A stretch of DNA of 64,000 bases from Lewinellaceae bacterium (GCA_020636435.1 JACJXX010000002.1:1674001-1738000), one strand, 5' to 3'; shown: positions 42,093 through 49,893, counted from the stretch's first letter. Notes: generated by a model from the sequence alone, not told the origin. Numbers and translations: made by a program.

Positions 42093-42995
42093 TCAGAGCG
42101 GGATGGAAACGGCGCCTTTGGCCAGGTGCTGGAAAGATTGCCAGTACTGTTTGTACAGGCCGGGGCTGGCGGATTTGGAGACGCTGATGACCGGGCAATT
42201 GGCCCGGCGGACGCCGTAGAGGTAAGGGGAGGCCATGAGCTTGCCGTGGCGGCTGCCGCCGTCGACGATGAGAAAATGGCCGTAGGGGAAGTGCTTGTAA
42301 CGGAATACTTCAAACTTTCCGGGATAGCCGGCTGCTTTGAACTCGCTGTTGATGTGCTTCAGGCGTTCAATGACCCGCTGGATCTCTTCAATCGACCGGG
42401 CCTCGTCGGGTAGTACCCGGGCGCGGTCGTCAAAATACAGGCGGGCGGCGTTGCTCTCCGGATCCAGCAGGTAGAGCTTGAGGGCAACGCCTTTGGCCAG
42501 CAGTTCTTCGATGTGGGCGCGAAACTCCTGCTCGTTCCGGGAGAGAAAATAATCGGTGAAGGCGTGCAGGCGCAGGCCAAACTCGACGACTTCCCGCTGC
42601 GCAGCCTTGAGAAATTCCACCTTTTGCTGAATGCTCAGCCGCCCTTCAGGATAAAAAACAAAAGGGGCTTCTTTGCTATTTTCTGATACGGGAATAACTT
42701 CAGCCTGCCAATCTGCCGGGCGCGAGGCCATGTCAAAACACAACCCTTTTTCATCAAAAGCATAACCGAGTTCGGATTGGGCGATGTGGAGCATGGCCTG
42801 GCCGGCTTTGCGCAGGGCTTTGGCGCCTGCCCCTTTGCCATTGAGGATGTTGCTCAGCGAAGAAGCGGAAACCTCCTGCCCGAGGGCAGCCATCTTATGG
42901 CGTATCTGCGCCTGGGAGTAGGCTTTTTCCTGTTCCAACAGGTGAAAGCCCTGCACCACAATCTTTTCGAGAACCTCTTTTCGGGAGACATCCAT
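42093..42995 (-). CDS. HTH-type protein with PLD/DUF5919-like C-terminal domain, putative effector
   Basis: The protein has 300 residues. The N-terminal 75 residues look like an XRE-type helical DNA-binding domain ('YSQAQIRHKMAALGQEVSAS', 'SLSNILNGKGAGAKAL'). About 125-300 resembles the phospholipase-D-like domain of DUF5919 proteins: 'EVVEFGLRLHAFTDYFLS', 'GVALKLYLLDPESNAARL', 'FPYGHFLIVDGG', 'MASPYLYGVRR'. The HxK..D set is incomplete, so enzymatic activity is uncertain. It starts 2 bp after the stop of the EAD11 gene, so the two are certainly cotranscribed. An EAD-controlled effector or a regulator are both possible. Confidence 0.65.
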   Translation of the reverse strand: MDVSRKEVLEKIVVQGFHLLEQEKAYSQAQIRHKMAALGQEVSASSLSNILNGKGAGAKALRKAGQAMLHIAQSELGYAFDEKGLCFDMASRPADWQAEVIPVSENSKEAPFVFYPEGRLSIQQKVEFLKAAQREVVEFGLRLHAFTDYFLSRNEQEFRAHIEELLAKGVALKLYLLDPESNAARLYFDDRARVLPDEARSIEEIQRVIERLKHINSEFKAAGYPGKFEVFRYKHFPYGHFLIVDGGSRHGKLMASPYLYGVRRANCPVISVSKSASPGLYKQYWQSFQHLAKGAVSIPL

Positions 42996-42997
42996 GC

Positions 42998-43402
42998 TTA
43001 CTCCTGTTCAATTTGGCGGATGAGCTGCAAAAGGGCCATGGTTATCTTATTGCTCTGGACCGTTGCGTCATTGCTGGAGATGATGCCCATCCGTTCGTCT
43101 TTTTTGAGTTTCTGCCACTGCCTGCTGTACAGGTGAATCTCGTCGGACATATCCTCGTCCTTTTCGGCAGCCAGCGGCAGCAGCTTTTCAATTGCCTTTT
43201 CCACCCTGCCCCGGCTGATGAGCTTTCTGGTTTCTTCCAGTTCCTCCTTGCCGGCAGCGCCCCGTTGCGCTTCCTTTCCACTCGGGTAATTGTGGATAAC
43301 ATCTCCGAAATGGATGTTGCCGCCAGCCTCGATGTTGCTGCCCTGAACAATATTCTTGCTGTTGGATATGTCTATCTTTTTTTCGCTGTTCTTATCTTCC
43401 AT
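42998..43402 (-). CDS. EAD11 adaptor with N-terminal NSKN motif
   Basis: The protein has 134 residues. Residues 10-32 contain 'NSKNIVQGSNIEAGGN', nearly the same as the tail of the nucleoside phosphorylase at 37773 and presumably a short beta-roll oligomerisation element. Residues about 52-134 match EAD11: 'LEETRKLISRGRVEKAIEKL'..'WQKLKKDERMGIISSND'..'ITMALLQLIRQIE'. It is cytosolic and has no catalytic domain, consistent with an adaptor. The gene is first in a two-gene operon with the HTH/PLD-like gene. Upstream, 43403-43627 holds no gene. Confidence 0.82.
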   Translation of the reverse strand: MEDKNSEKKIDISNSKNIVQGSNIEAGGNIHFGDVIHNYPSGKEAQRGAAGKEELEETRKLISRGRVEKAIEKLLPLAAEKDEDMSDEIHLYSRQWQKLKKDERMGIISSNDATVQSNKITMALLQLIRQIEQE

Positions 43403-43627
43403 TGTTTTGGGTTTGGCCGGCGAATGGCATTGCCTTTGATGCCGATGTAATGAAACAGGACATAAGATAAGGGCTTTTTTGCAATTTTTTCAAGTGAAGC
43501 AGCCCTTCAGTGGTTTTTTGTTGTGGTTTAATGGAAGCGCCGGATCAGTAAAAAAATTCTTTCCAGCCAGCTATCTGCATAAAAAAAGGAAGTAATTGCT
43601 GTACATTACCCTCCTAAACCAAACCGC

Positions 43628-44218
43628 TTGGCAAATTCCGGAAAGCTCAGCTCCGAACAGCTCTTGTTGGCCCTGCAATCCGGGGATACAAAAGTGCTGG
43701 AAAGCCTGTACGCGGACTACAGGGAAGGCTTTTTCCGCTGGGCCGGCCGCCGCTTTCAGGCGCCCCGGCAGGATTTCGAGGACGCCTGGCAGGAGGCGGT
43801 TTTCTCTTTTTACGAACAGGCAGCGTCCCGCAAACTGACGTCCCTGCAGTACAGTGCCCGCACCTGGTTGTTCGCCGTGGGATACCGGCGGCTGCTGAAC
43901 TACCACCGCAAAACCAAAAGGATTTTCTGGAAAGACGAAATTGACGATGCGCTGGTGAAAGACCCCGTCTTCCAGGCCTTTCCGGAAGAGGAGCCGCAGG
44001 CGGAAGAAAGGGCGAGCCTGATGGCCGCTATGAAGGAGGTGTCGCCACAATGCGGGGAATTGCTGAAACAGCGGTTTTTCCTCGAAAAGAGCATCCCTGA
44101 GATGCAACAAGCCCTCAACTATCAATCTGCCAACGCTCTGAGCGTCTCGCTGTCGAGGTGCCTGAAAAGATTGAAGGAGATCATAACGGACAAACAAGGA
44201 CTGCCCGTAAGCGAATAA
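43628..44218 (+). CDS. Sigma-70 family RNA polymerase sigma factor (ECF-like)
   Basis: The protein has 196 residues with a TTG start; no ATG lies in frame upstream, so the exact start is uncertain. Region 2: 'SLYADYREGFFRWAGRRF'..'FEDAWQEAVFSFYEQ'..'RTWLFAVGYRRLLNYHRK'. Region 4: 'LLKQRFFLEKSIPEMQQALN'..'ALSVSLSRCLKRLKEII'. It directs RNA polymerase to a small set of promoters. It lies 22 bp upstream of a membrane protein typical of anti-sigma factors, and the TPR-CHAT gene follows, a recurrent arrangement in this lineage as far as I recall. Confidence 0.88.
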   Translation: MANSGKLSSEQLLLALQSGDTKVLESLYADYREGFFRWAGRRFQAPRQDFEDAWQEAVFSFYEQAASRKLTSLQYSARTWLFAVGYRRLLNYHRKTKRIFWKDEIDDALVKDPVFQAFPEEEPQAEERASLMAAMKEVSPQCGELLKQRFFLEKSIPEMQQALNYQSANALSVSLSRCLKRLKEIITDKQGLPVSE

Positions 44219-44240
44219 CCGAAGCCAAACCTTCGAGAAC

Positions 44241-45131
44241 ATGGAAGATAAGGATATAAGCCTGATCGAACGCTACTTCCGCAACGAACTGACTTCGGCG
44301 GAGCGGAAGGCCTTTGAACGGCGCCTCGCACAAGACGAGGCCTTCCGGCAGGAAGCCGAGTTGCACGGCAAAGCCCAGCAGGCCATCCGCCTGAAGGAGA
44401 AAGGCGAAGTGCTATCCAGGCTCTCGGAGCGGGGCAGATTGCTCGATGCGCAAAAAAATACGGCCGGCCGCTACCGGCCCTGGTGGCTGGGTGGGGGCTT
44501 TATCCTTCTGTTGGCGGCCTTTTTCTGGTTGCAATGGAATGGAGCGCCATCTCCCGAAACGCAAGCTCCGCCCGCAGTTTCACCCCAGGAGGGTACTCAA
44601 CAAGCTGTTCCGCCCGACACGGCGCAGGTCATCCAACCCGCCGAAACGCCACAGGAAAAGGAAAAGGAACGACAGCCCCCAGTTGCCTCCGCCACGGAAA
44701 AACAGGAACTCCTTTTTGCCCAATACTTCCAACCTTACAAAGACGAGACGCTGGAACCGTCGGTGCGAGGGGATGAAGAACCGTCGGCATCGGATACCTT
44801 TCAGCAACTGTATTGGGAAGGCAAGTACCGGGAGGCGCTGGCGCAGTTTGAAAGCCTGCCCCCAGCGGCGAAAAGCAACGACAATTGGTTGTTCATCAAG
44901 GCGGAATGCCTGTTGGTTACTGGGAAGGCAGCAGCGGCGGCAACGCTGTTGGAAGCCATATTGGCTAAAGACCGCACCCGTTTCATGCCGGAAGCTTCCT
45001 GGCACCTGGCGCTGGCCTGGTTGAAAAGCGGCAGCCTGGAAAAGGCGAAAGGGCAGTTGGCCGCCGTCGCCGGCGATGCCGGCTCTCCGTGGCAGGCAAA
45101 CGCGGCGGCTGTTTTGAAAGACCTGCAATAA
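44241..45131 (+). CDS. Probable membrane anti-sigma factor with periplasmic TPR-like region
   Basis: The protein has 296 residues. The N-terminal 70 residues ('LIERYFRNELTSAERKAFERR', 'LAQDEAFRQEAELHGKAQQA') resemble anti-sigma N-terminal domains of Bacteroidota. One membrane helix ('WWLGGGFILLLAAFFWLQW', about 81-98) precedes a Pro/Gln/Glu-rich linker and a C-terminal helical region ('FQQLYWEGKYREALAQFESL', 'LLVTGKAAAAATLLEAIL') like TPRs. It would hold the sigma factor at the membrane and receive a periplasmic signal. Its stop codon lies inside the 9-bp target duplication of a MITE. Confidence 0.8.
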   Translation: MEDKDISLIERYFRNELTSAERKAFERRLAQDEAFRQEAELHGKAQQAIRLKEKGEVLSRLSERGRLLDAQKNTAGRYRPWWLGGGFILLLAAFFWLQWNGAPSPETQAPPAVSPQEGTQQAVPPDTAQVIQPAETPQEKEKERQPPVASATEKQELLFAQYFQPYKDETLEPSVRGDEEPSASDTFQQLYWEGKYREALAQFESLPPAAKSNDNWLFIKAECLLVTGKAAAAATLLEAILAKDRTRFMPEASWHLALAWLKSGSLEKAKGQLAAVAGDAGSPWQANAAAVLKDLQ

Positions 45132-45133
45132 TG

Positions 45134-45252
45134 CAGTGATTCTCGCTTTGGCAAAATGATGCCACAAAACCGCGAAAACACGAAATCCGCACTAAATTTT
45201 GTGGGATTTCGTGCCTTCGTGGTTTAGTGGCATTCTAAAACGAGAACTGTTG
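45134..45252. mobile_element. CAG(C/T)AATT hairpin MITE, copy 2, 9-bp target duplication
   Basis: The 119-bp element runs from CAGTGATTCTCGCTTT to AAACGAGAACTGTTG around a palindromic core ('aaaccgcgaaaacacgaaat'..'ttcgtggtttagtggc'). Perfect 9-bp repeats GCAATAATG flank it (45125-45133, 45253-45261). It lies exactly between the anti-sigma and CHAT genes and could attenuate or terminate readthrough. Confidence 0.82.
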
Positions 45253-45286
45253 GCAATAATGCTCTTTTATCCTTCAAATTAACCCT

Positions 45287-48200
45287 ATGAAAAAGGCGCT
45301 TCTTTCCTTTTGCTTTCTTTTTGTTTTTTGCTTTTCCGGTTTTGGGCAGGTGGATACGGCGGCGGTGGTGCAGGAGGTGGATAGTTTGATACAAGTTTCA
45401 CGCGCTTTGACAGGAACGGGAGATTTCAGTCAAGCGCTTGAGGTCAATGCCGCAGCCGAAAAAATAGCGATGGAAGGATTAAATAGCGAGTCGGTAGCTT
45501 ATAGCAGCGCTTGTCTAAATCATGGTAGGGTACTTCATATCAAAGGCGACTACCCCTTAGCGAAAAAATGGTACCTCAAAGCCCAAGATATCCGGGAAAA
45601 AGTATTGGGAAAGGAGCATCCTGACTATGCGCAATGCCTTAATACCCTAGGAGCCCTGAATTGGTACATGGGCAATTATGAAAAAGCCGAGTCGCTCTAC
45701 CTTGAAGCCAAAGACATCCGGGAGAAAGCATTGGGAAAAGAGCATCCTGATTATGCCAATAGCCTTGTCAACTTGGGGGTTTTGTATTGGAAGACAGGCA
45801 ATTTTGAAAAAGCCCTCCCATTCTACCTCGAATCCAAAGCCATTATTGAAAAAACGTTGGGAAAAGAACATTACGACTACACCCATTGCCTGAACAATTT
45901 GGCGAATCTGTATTGGGCCATGGGCAATTTTGAAAAAGCCTTGCCCCTCCATCTCGAAGCCAAGGACATTCGTGAAAAAACATTGGGAAGGGGGCATCCC
46001 GCCTATACAGAAACCCTGAACAATCTATCGGGCCTTTACGCGGACTTGGGCGACTATGAAAAAGCCGAACTGCTCGATATCGAAACCATCGCCGTTCGTG
46101 AAAAAACATTAGGAAAGGAACACCCAAACTATGCCAACTCATTGAACAATCTGGCTGCCGTTTACATGTTTATGGGCAATTATGAGAAAGCAGAACTACT
46201 CCTTCTTGAATCCAAAGTCATCCATGAAAAAGCGTTGAGAAGCAACCATCCTGACTATGCCAAATGCTTAGACAATCTGGCAGCAATATATAGTGCGGTA
46301 AGCAATTATGAAAAAGCTGAGCAATTCAATGCCGAGGCCATAACAATCTGGGAAAAAGCATTGGGAAAGGAGCATCCTGACCATGCCACAAGCTTGAACA
46401 ACCTTGGAGTTCTTTATCACACCATGCACAATTATGAAAAAGCCGAACTGCTCCTTCTAGAAACCAAAGCCATCCGGGAAAAAGCATTGGGAAAGGAGCA
46501 TGCAGTATATGCTACAAGCCTGACAGACCTGGCAAATTTGTATTTGGACATGGGTGATTTTGAAAGAGCCGAACAACTTTACCTACAATCCAAAGGGATA
46601 TGGGAAAAAGCATTGGGAAGGGAGCATCAAGAATATACAGAAAGCCTTGACCACCTAGCTATGCTTTATTGGACTACCGGTGACTTCAATGCTGCCAAGT
46701 ATTTATTACTGGAGAATAGAGCTGTCGAAAAATCCCTCCTTTTGAAGGCAACCCGTCACCTTTCCGAAAGGGAGATCTATTTTTATATATCCAAATTTGC
46801 CGAAGGCACGAACAAAATTTTTTCATCCCCTCAAAAAAAACCGGAAATTTCCGAAGCCTGCTACGACAATACGCTGTTCCATAAAGGCTTCCTCCTCACC
46901 ACTGCCTCCCAAATCAGCAACTTAGCCCAAACTGACTCCCTATCCACCGAAAAATACAACCTCCTGAAATCCTACCACCGCCGCCTCGCTTCCGAATACA
47001 CCCTGCCCATAACCGAGCGGGACAGCACCCTCATCGCCGAACTCGAAACCAAAGCCAACGAAACGGAAAAAAGCCTCGTCCGAACCGTGACTGGCTTCGG
47101 CGAAGCCCTGCGGCAAGTCTCCTGGCAGGAAGTGCAAGCCGCCCTGTTACCCGGCGAAGCCGCCATCGAGTTCATCCGTTTTAACTACTATAAGCCCCAA
47201 CCCACCGACAGCATCCTCTATGCCGCCCTGCTTTTGAAGCCGGGGATAGAAAGCCCTGCCTTCATCAACCTCTTTGAAGAAAAACAACTCGAAGCCCTGC
47301 TCGCCCCACTCGCCGTACAGGGCAGCGACGGCTGGAACGAACTTTACGAAGGAAAGGCGGGCGAGTCCCTCTACCAACTGCTCTGGCAACCGCTGGAAGC
47401 ACATCTGAAAGGCGTAAAAACTGTTTATTTTTCGCCTGCCGGGCTGTTGCACCGGCTGAACCTGAACGCCATACTCATCGCAAAAAGCGCTACCCTGTCT
47501 GATCGCTTCGAACTGGCCGCTATGGGCAGCACCCGGCAGTTGGTCGTGGCCAGCGGCCAGCAAACAGTGGGCACCGCCGAAACGGCCGTTATCTTCGGCG
47601 GTATTCAATACGAAATGGACAGCGCCGCCATCCTCCCGGCGGAACCCGAGGGCCTGGCCAACCGCCACCGGGGGCCGTCATTCAGCCAAACCGATTCTGC
47701 GCTACGGGGCGGTACGTGGAAATACCTCAAATACTCGGACAAGGAAGCCGACAACATCCAATCGCTGCTGCAAACGGCCGGTTTTCAGGCGGAGGTGCGT
47801 AAAGGCTACGCCGCCACCGAGGAAGCTTTCAAGCTTTTGGGGAAAGGGCAGCCTTCGCCGAGGATACTGCACGTCTCCACGCATGGGTTCTTCTTTCCTG
47901 ATCCAGCCTCCCCTTCGGAGGGGCCGGGAGGGGCGTTCCGAGCCTCCGGCCACCCCATGATCCGCTCCGGCCTCATCCTCGCCGGGGCCAACCATGCCTG
48001 GCAGACGGGCCAGCCGCTCGGCAACCGGGAAGACGGCATCCTCACCGCCTACGAGATCAGCCAAATGGACCTCCGCAACACTGAACTCGTGGTGCTGTCT
48101 GCCTGCGAAACGGGGCTGGGAGACATCCGGGGCAACGAGGGCGTCTACGGCCTGCAGCGGGCCTTCCGGATCGCCGGGGCGAAGTACCTCATCATGTCGC

Positions 48201-48367
48201 TCTGGCAGGTGCCCGACTTCCAGACGCAGGAGCTGATGACGGTTTTGTATCAGAAATGGCTGGAGGAAAAAATGACGGTGCGCCAGGCGCTGAAGGCGGC
48301 ACAGGAGGAGATGAGGCAGAAAAGGTACGAGCCGTTTTATTGGGCGGGTTTTGTGCTGGTGGAGTGA
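45287..48367 (+). CDS. Secreted TPR-CHAT protease
   Basis: The protein has 1026 residues. A signal peptide ('LLSFCFLFVFCFSGFGQ') precedes about eleven 42-residue kinesin-light-chain-type TPRs ('NYEKAE.L.LE.K.IREKALGKEHP.YA.SL.NL' pattern, about 60-480), a helical linker and a C-terminal CHAT domain (about 690-1026). The caspase-like dyad is intact: His866 in 'HVSTHGFFF' and Cys940 in 'VVLSACETGLGD'. CHAT proteases cleave proteins in cell-death and signalling pathways. Because of the signal peptide, this one should work in the periplasm, where the C-terminal half of the neighbouring anti-sigma protein is exposed. A palindromic sequence lies in frame within the CHAT domain. Confidence 0.92.
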   Translation: MKKALLSFCFLFVFCFSGFGQVDTAAVVQEVDSLIQVSRALTGTGDFSQALEVNAAAEKIAMEGLNSESVAYSSACLNHGRVLHIKGDYPLAKKWYLKAQDIREKVLGKEHPDYAQCLNTLGALNWYMGNYEKAESLYLEAKDIREKALGKEHPDYANSLVNLGVLYWKTGNFEKALPFYLESKAIIEKTLGKEHYDYTHCLNNLANLYWAMGNFEKALPLHLEAKDIREKTLGRGHPAYTETLNNLSGLYADLGDYEKAELLDIETIAVREKTLGKEHPNYANSLNNLAAVYMFMGNYEKAELLLLESKVIHEKALRSNHPDYAKCLDNLAAIYSAVSNYEKAEQFNAEAITIWEKALGKEHPDHATSLNNLGVLYHTMHNYEKAELLLLETKAIREKALGKEHAVYATSLTDLANLYLDMGDFERAEQLYLQSKGIWEKALGREHQEYTESLDHLAMLYWTTGDFNAAKYLLLENRAVEKSLLLKATRHLSEREIYFYISKFAEGTNKIFSSPQKKPEISEACYDNTLFHKGFLLTTASQISNLAQTDSLSTEKYNLLKSYHRRLASEYTLPITERDSTLIAELETKANETEKSLVRTVTGFGEALRQVSWQEVQAALLPGEAAIEFIRFNYYKPQPTDSILYAALLLKPGIESPAFINLFEEKQLEALLAPLAVQGSDGWNELYEGKAGESLYQLLWQPLEAHLKGVKTVYFSPAGLLHRLNLNAILIAKSATLSDRFELAAMGSTRQLVVASGQQTVGTAETAVIFGGIQYEMDSAAILPAEPEGLANRHRGPSFSQTDSALRGGTWKYLKYSDKEADNIQSLLQTAGFQAEVRKGYAATEEAFKLLGKGQPSPRILHVSTHGFFFPDPASPSEGPGGAFRASGHPMIRSGLILAGANHAWQTGQPLGNREDGILTAYEISQMDLRNTELVVLSACETGLGDIRGNEGVYGLQRAFRIAGAKYLIMSLWQVPDFQTQELMTVLYQKWLEEKMTVRQALKAAQEEMRQKRYEPFYWAGFVLVE
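47907..47934. repeat. In-frame GC palindrome within the CHAT coding region
   Basis: CCTCCCCTTCGGAGGGG followed by CCGGGAGGGG encodes 'ASPSEGPGGA', located between the His-containing strand and the conserved 'IRSGLILAGAN' where other CHAT domains have a short acidic loop. It looks like a repeat element tolerated in a surface loop. Confidence 0.55.
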
Positions 48368-48370
48368 TTC

Positions 48371-48677
48371 GTGCCGCGATCATCCTGATCGCAAGGCTCC
48401 GGTCTACTAGGCAGCAGCTCCTCGCCCTTGCAATCAGCTCTTCGCTTGCCATGGCGGGCTACCTGTCTAAAACGGCTATCCTTCTGGGGTTGGATCCCAC
48501 TTTTAATACTGAAAAGCGGGATCGGTTGTCCGTTGTATGTTATTCGTTACGCAGCCCGGCCCGTCTCCAAACGCCGAACTTGTCCAGCCTTAACCCATAG
48601 CAGTAATAACCTTTAGGAGAAACGAAGCAACCTCCTCTTTTGAAAGGAGGGCCCTGCGATCAGGATGATCGCGACAC
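48371..48677. repeat. 22-bp inverted repeat around the 3' ends of convergent genes
   Basis: Arms 48371-48392 and 48656-48677 match at 21 of 22 positions (GTG(C/T)CGCGATCATCCTGATCGC). The left arm is just after the CHAT stop; the right arm lies inside the nucleotidyltransferase gene next to hairpin CCTCCTcttttgaAAGGAGG. Confidence 0.65.
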
Positions 48678-49339
48678 GAGTGGATGGAAAGCGCTTTCTT
48701 TGCCGTCTCATTGCCGGGCTCCTGAGACAACAGCCATTCCCCACCAGCTGATTTGGAGAGCAGCCGGCCTTCACGAATAAACGCCAGGACGCGGCATGCA
48801 TTCAGAACTGAATTCTGGCCTTCAGGATCGTGGAAGGCGTCGAGGATTTTGGTTTGATGCCACCGGAGCATTTCCAGGAAAGCTCCGGCAAGCAGCCGCT
48901 TTTCAACTGGCGCAAAGTACTGGTTGGGCGTTTTTCCGAACAGGGTGACGCCATGCCTGCGGCAAAGTTCGATGAAGATCAGCATTTCTTTGGCCTGGCC
49001 GGCCTCCCATCCTTCCTGCTTCCAGCTCGCTCCGGTAGCAAACCAAAATTCATAGCGAGGCTCGCTGGCAATATTGGCCACAGCCTCCTCCGTAAACAGC
49101 ACCAGGTCGAGGCCTTTCGCCGGGCATGGAAAATGTTGGTGATCCAGCTTTTTCGCGAAGCCCTCTTTTTGGGTACCTGTAAGTGGATTCAATAATACGC
49201 CAACGACGTCCAGATCACTTTTGCCTTCCTGGTAGGCTCCGAGGCAAGCTGAGCCAATGAGGTAGAGGCCAGTGAGGTTGTTTCCCAGGGTTTCCTGAAA
49301 TTTCAGGGTCAGTTGATGTAGATATTCATCTTTATTCAT
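48590..49339 (-). CDS. Aminoglycoside-adenylyltransferase-like nucleotidyltransferase
   Basis: The protein has 249 residues. The nucleotidyltransferase motif 'LIGSACLGAYQEGKSDLDVV' has both metal-binding Asp residues, and a third acid is in 'AKGLDLVLFT'. The C-terminal half is the DUF4111-type helical domain ('LEMLRWHQTKILDAFHD', 'LNACRVLAFIREGRLLSKSAG'). Relatives add AMP to streptomycin/spectinomycin, but many chromosomal homologues have no shown resistance role. The last 40 codons contain repeat-derived sequence ('RDHPDRRALLSKEE'). Confidence 0.88.
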   Translation of the reverse strand: MNKDEYLHQLTLKFQETLGNNLTGLYLIGSACLGAYQEGKSDLDVVGVLLNPLTGTQKEGFAKKLDHQHFPCPAKGLDLVLFTEEAVANIASEPRYEFWFATGASWKQEGWEAGQAKEMLIFIELCRRHGVTLFGKTPNQYFAPVEKRLLAGAFLEMLRWHQTKILDAFHDPEGQNSVLNACRVLAFIREGRLLSKSAGGEWLLSQEPGNETAKKALSIHSCRDHPDRRALLSKEEVASFLLKVITAMG

Positions 49340-49492
49340 AACCCGAACTATTTTTTGGTTCTTTGACTGGAGGCCGCCTTTGTTCCGGCTTTCAACTGGC
49401 CCACGAGATTCGTCAAAGAAGTTTTTTTTAAAAAACTTCCCTTCCGCTGCTAAGATTCCCTCTGCTTGCGTGACTATCTCTCGAAGCGCTTA
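49340..49492. other. Short intergenic region with A/T-rich hairpin
   Basis: GAAGTTTTTT-TT-AAAAAACTTC (49418-49439) is a perfect palindrome that could terminate transcription on either strand. No gene. Confidence 0.45.
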
Positions 49493-49651
49493 GGCACGAC
49501 GAAAGAATAAACTGTCCATTCTGGCTTGTTCTTTTTGCGCCATGCTGCGTTGCTCATCACTCAGGTAGCTTTGGCTATCCTCATTCTTCGCGCCTTGCCT
49601 GGCACAAAAATTACTGCCCCATAATTGAACACTTTATTCTTTCCTCGTGCC
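49493..49651 (+). mobile_element. Hairpin MITE (ATGCTGCGTTGC core), copy 3
   Basis: The 159-bp element runs from GGCACGACGAAAGAATAAA to TTTATTCTTTCCTCGTGCC, with TTA on both sides (49490-49492, 49652-49654). It is the uninterrupted reference for copy 2 and nearly identical to copy 4 at 60927. Confidence 0.85.
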
Positions 49652-49767
49652 TTAGAGACTGTATCCTTTCAACACAATTCTATTCCATCATTTTTCCAAC
49701 CCTGGTTGCCAATGGCCGGCCTGGCGAAGCCATGCCCGGAAGGCAGCCTTCCGAAAACATAAATACT

Positions 49768-49893
49768 ATGAACCAGAAAAAGCAAAAGAGCCTGGATGCA
49801 TTTTTGGCCCAACAGATCAGCGTACGCCAGCAAAAACAGGTAAAAGGCGGACAGGATGACTCCATTGTCACCACAGATGTGATCAACGGGTAG
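49768..49893 (+). CDS. Possible RiPP/bacteriocin-type precursor peptide with double-glycine leader
   Basis: The peptide has 41 residues. The leader-like half 'KSLDAFLAQQISVRQQKQVKGG' in outline (Leu/Phe at regular spacing, then V-K-G-G) resembles Bacteroidota natural-product precursors whose leader is cut after Gly-Gly. The remaining core is 13 residues, 'QDDSIVTTDVING', with Ser and two Thr but no Cys, so a lanthionine ring is not possible on its own. No modification enzyme, C39 peptidase or exporter is near. The 3' end overlaps the convergent gene by 11 bp. It could also be a chance frame; the leader match is the only evidence. Confidence 0.5.
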   Translation: MNQKKQKSLDAFLAQQISVRQQKQVKGGQDDSIVTTDVING

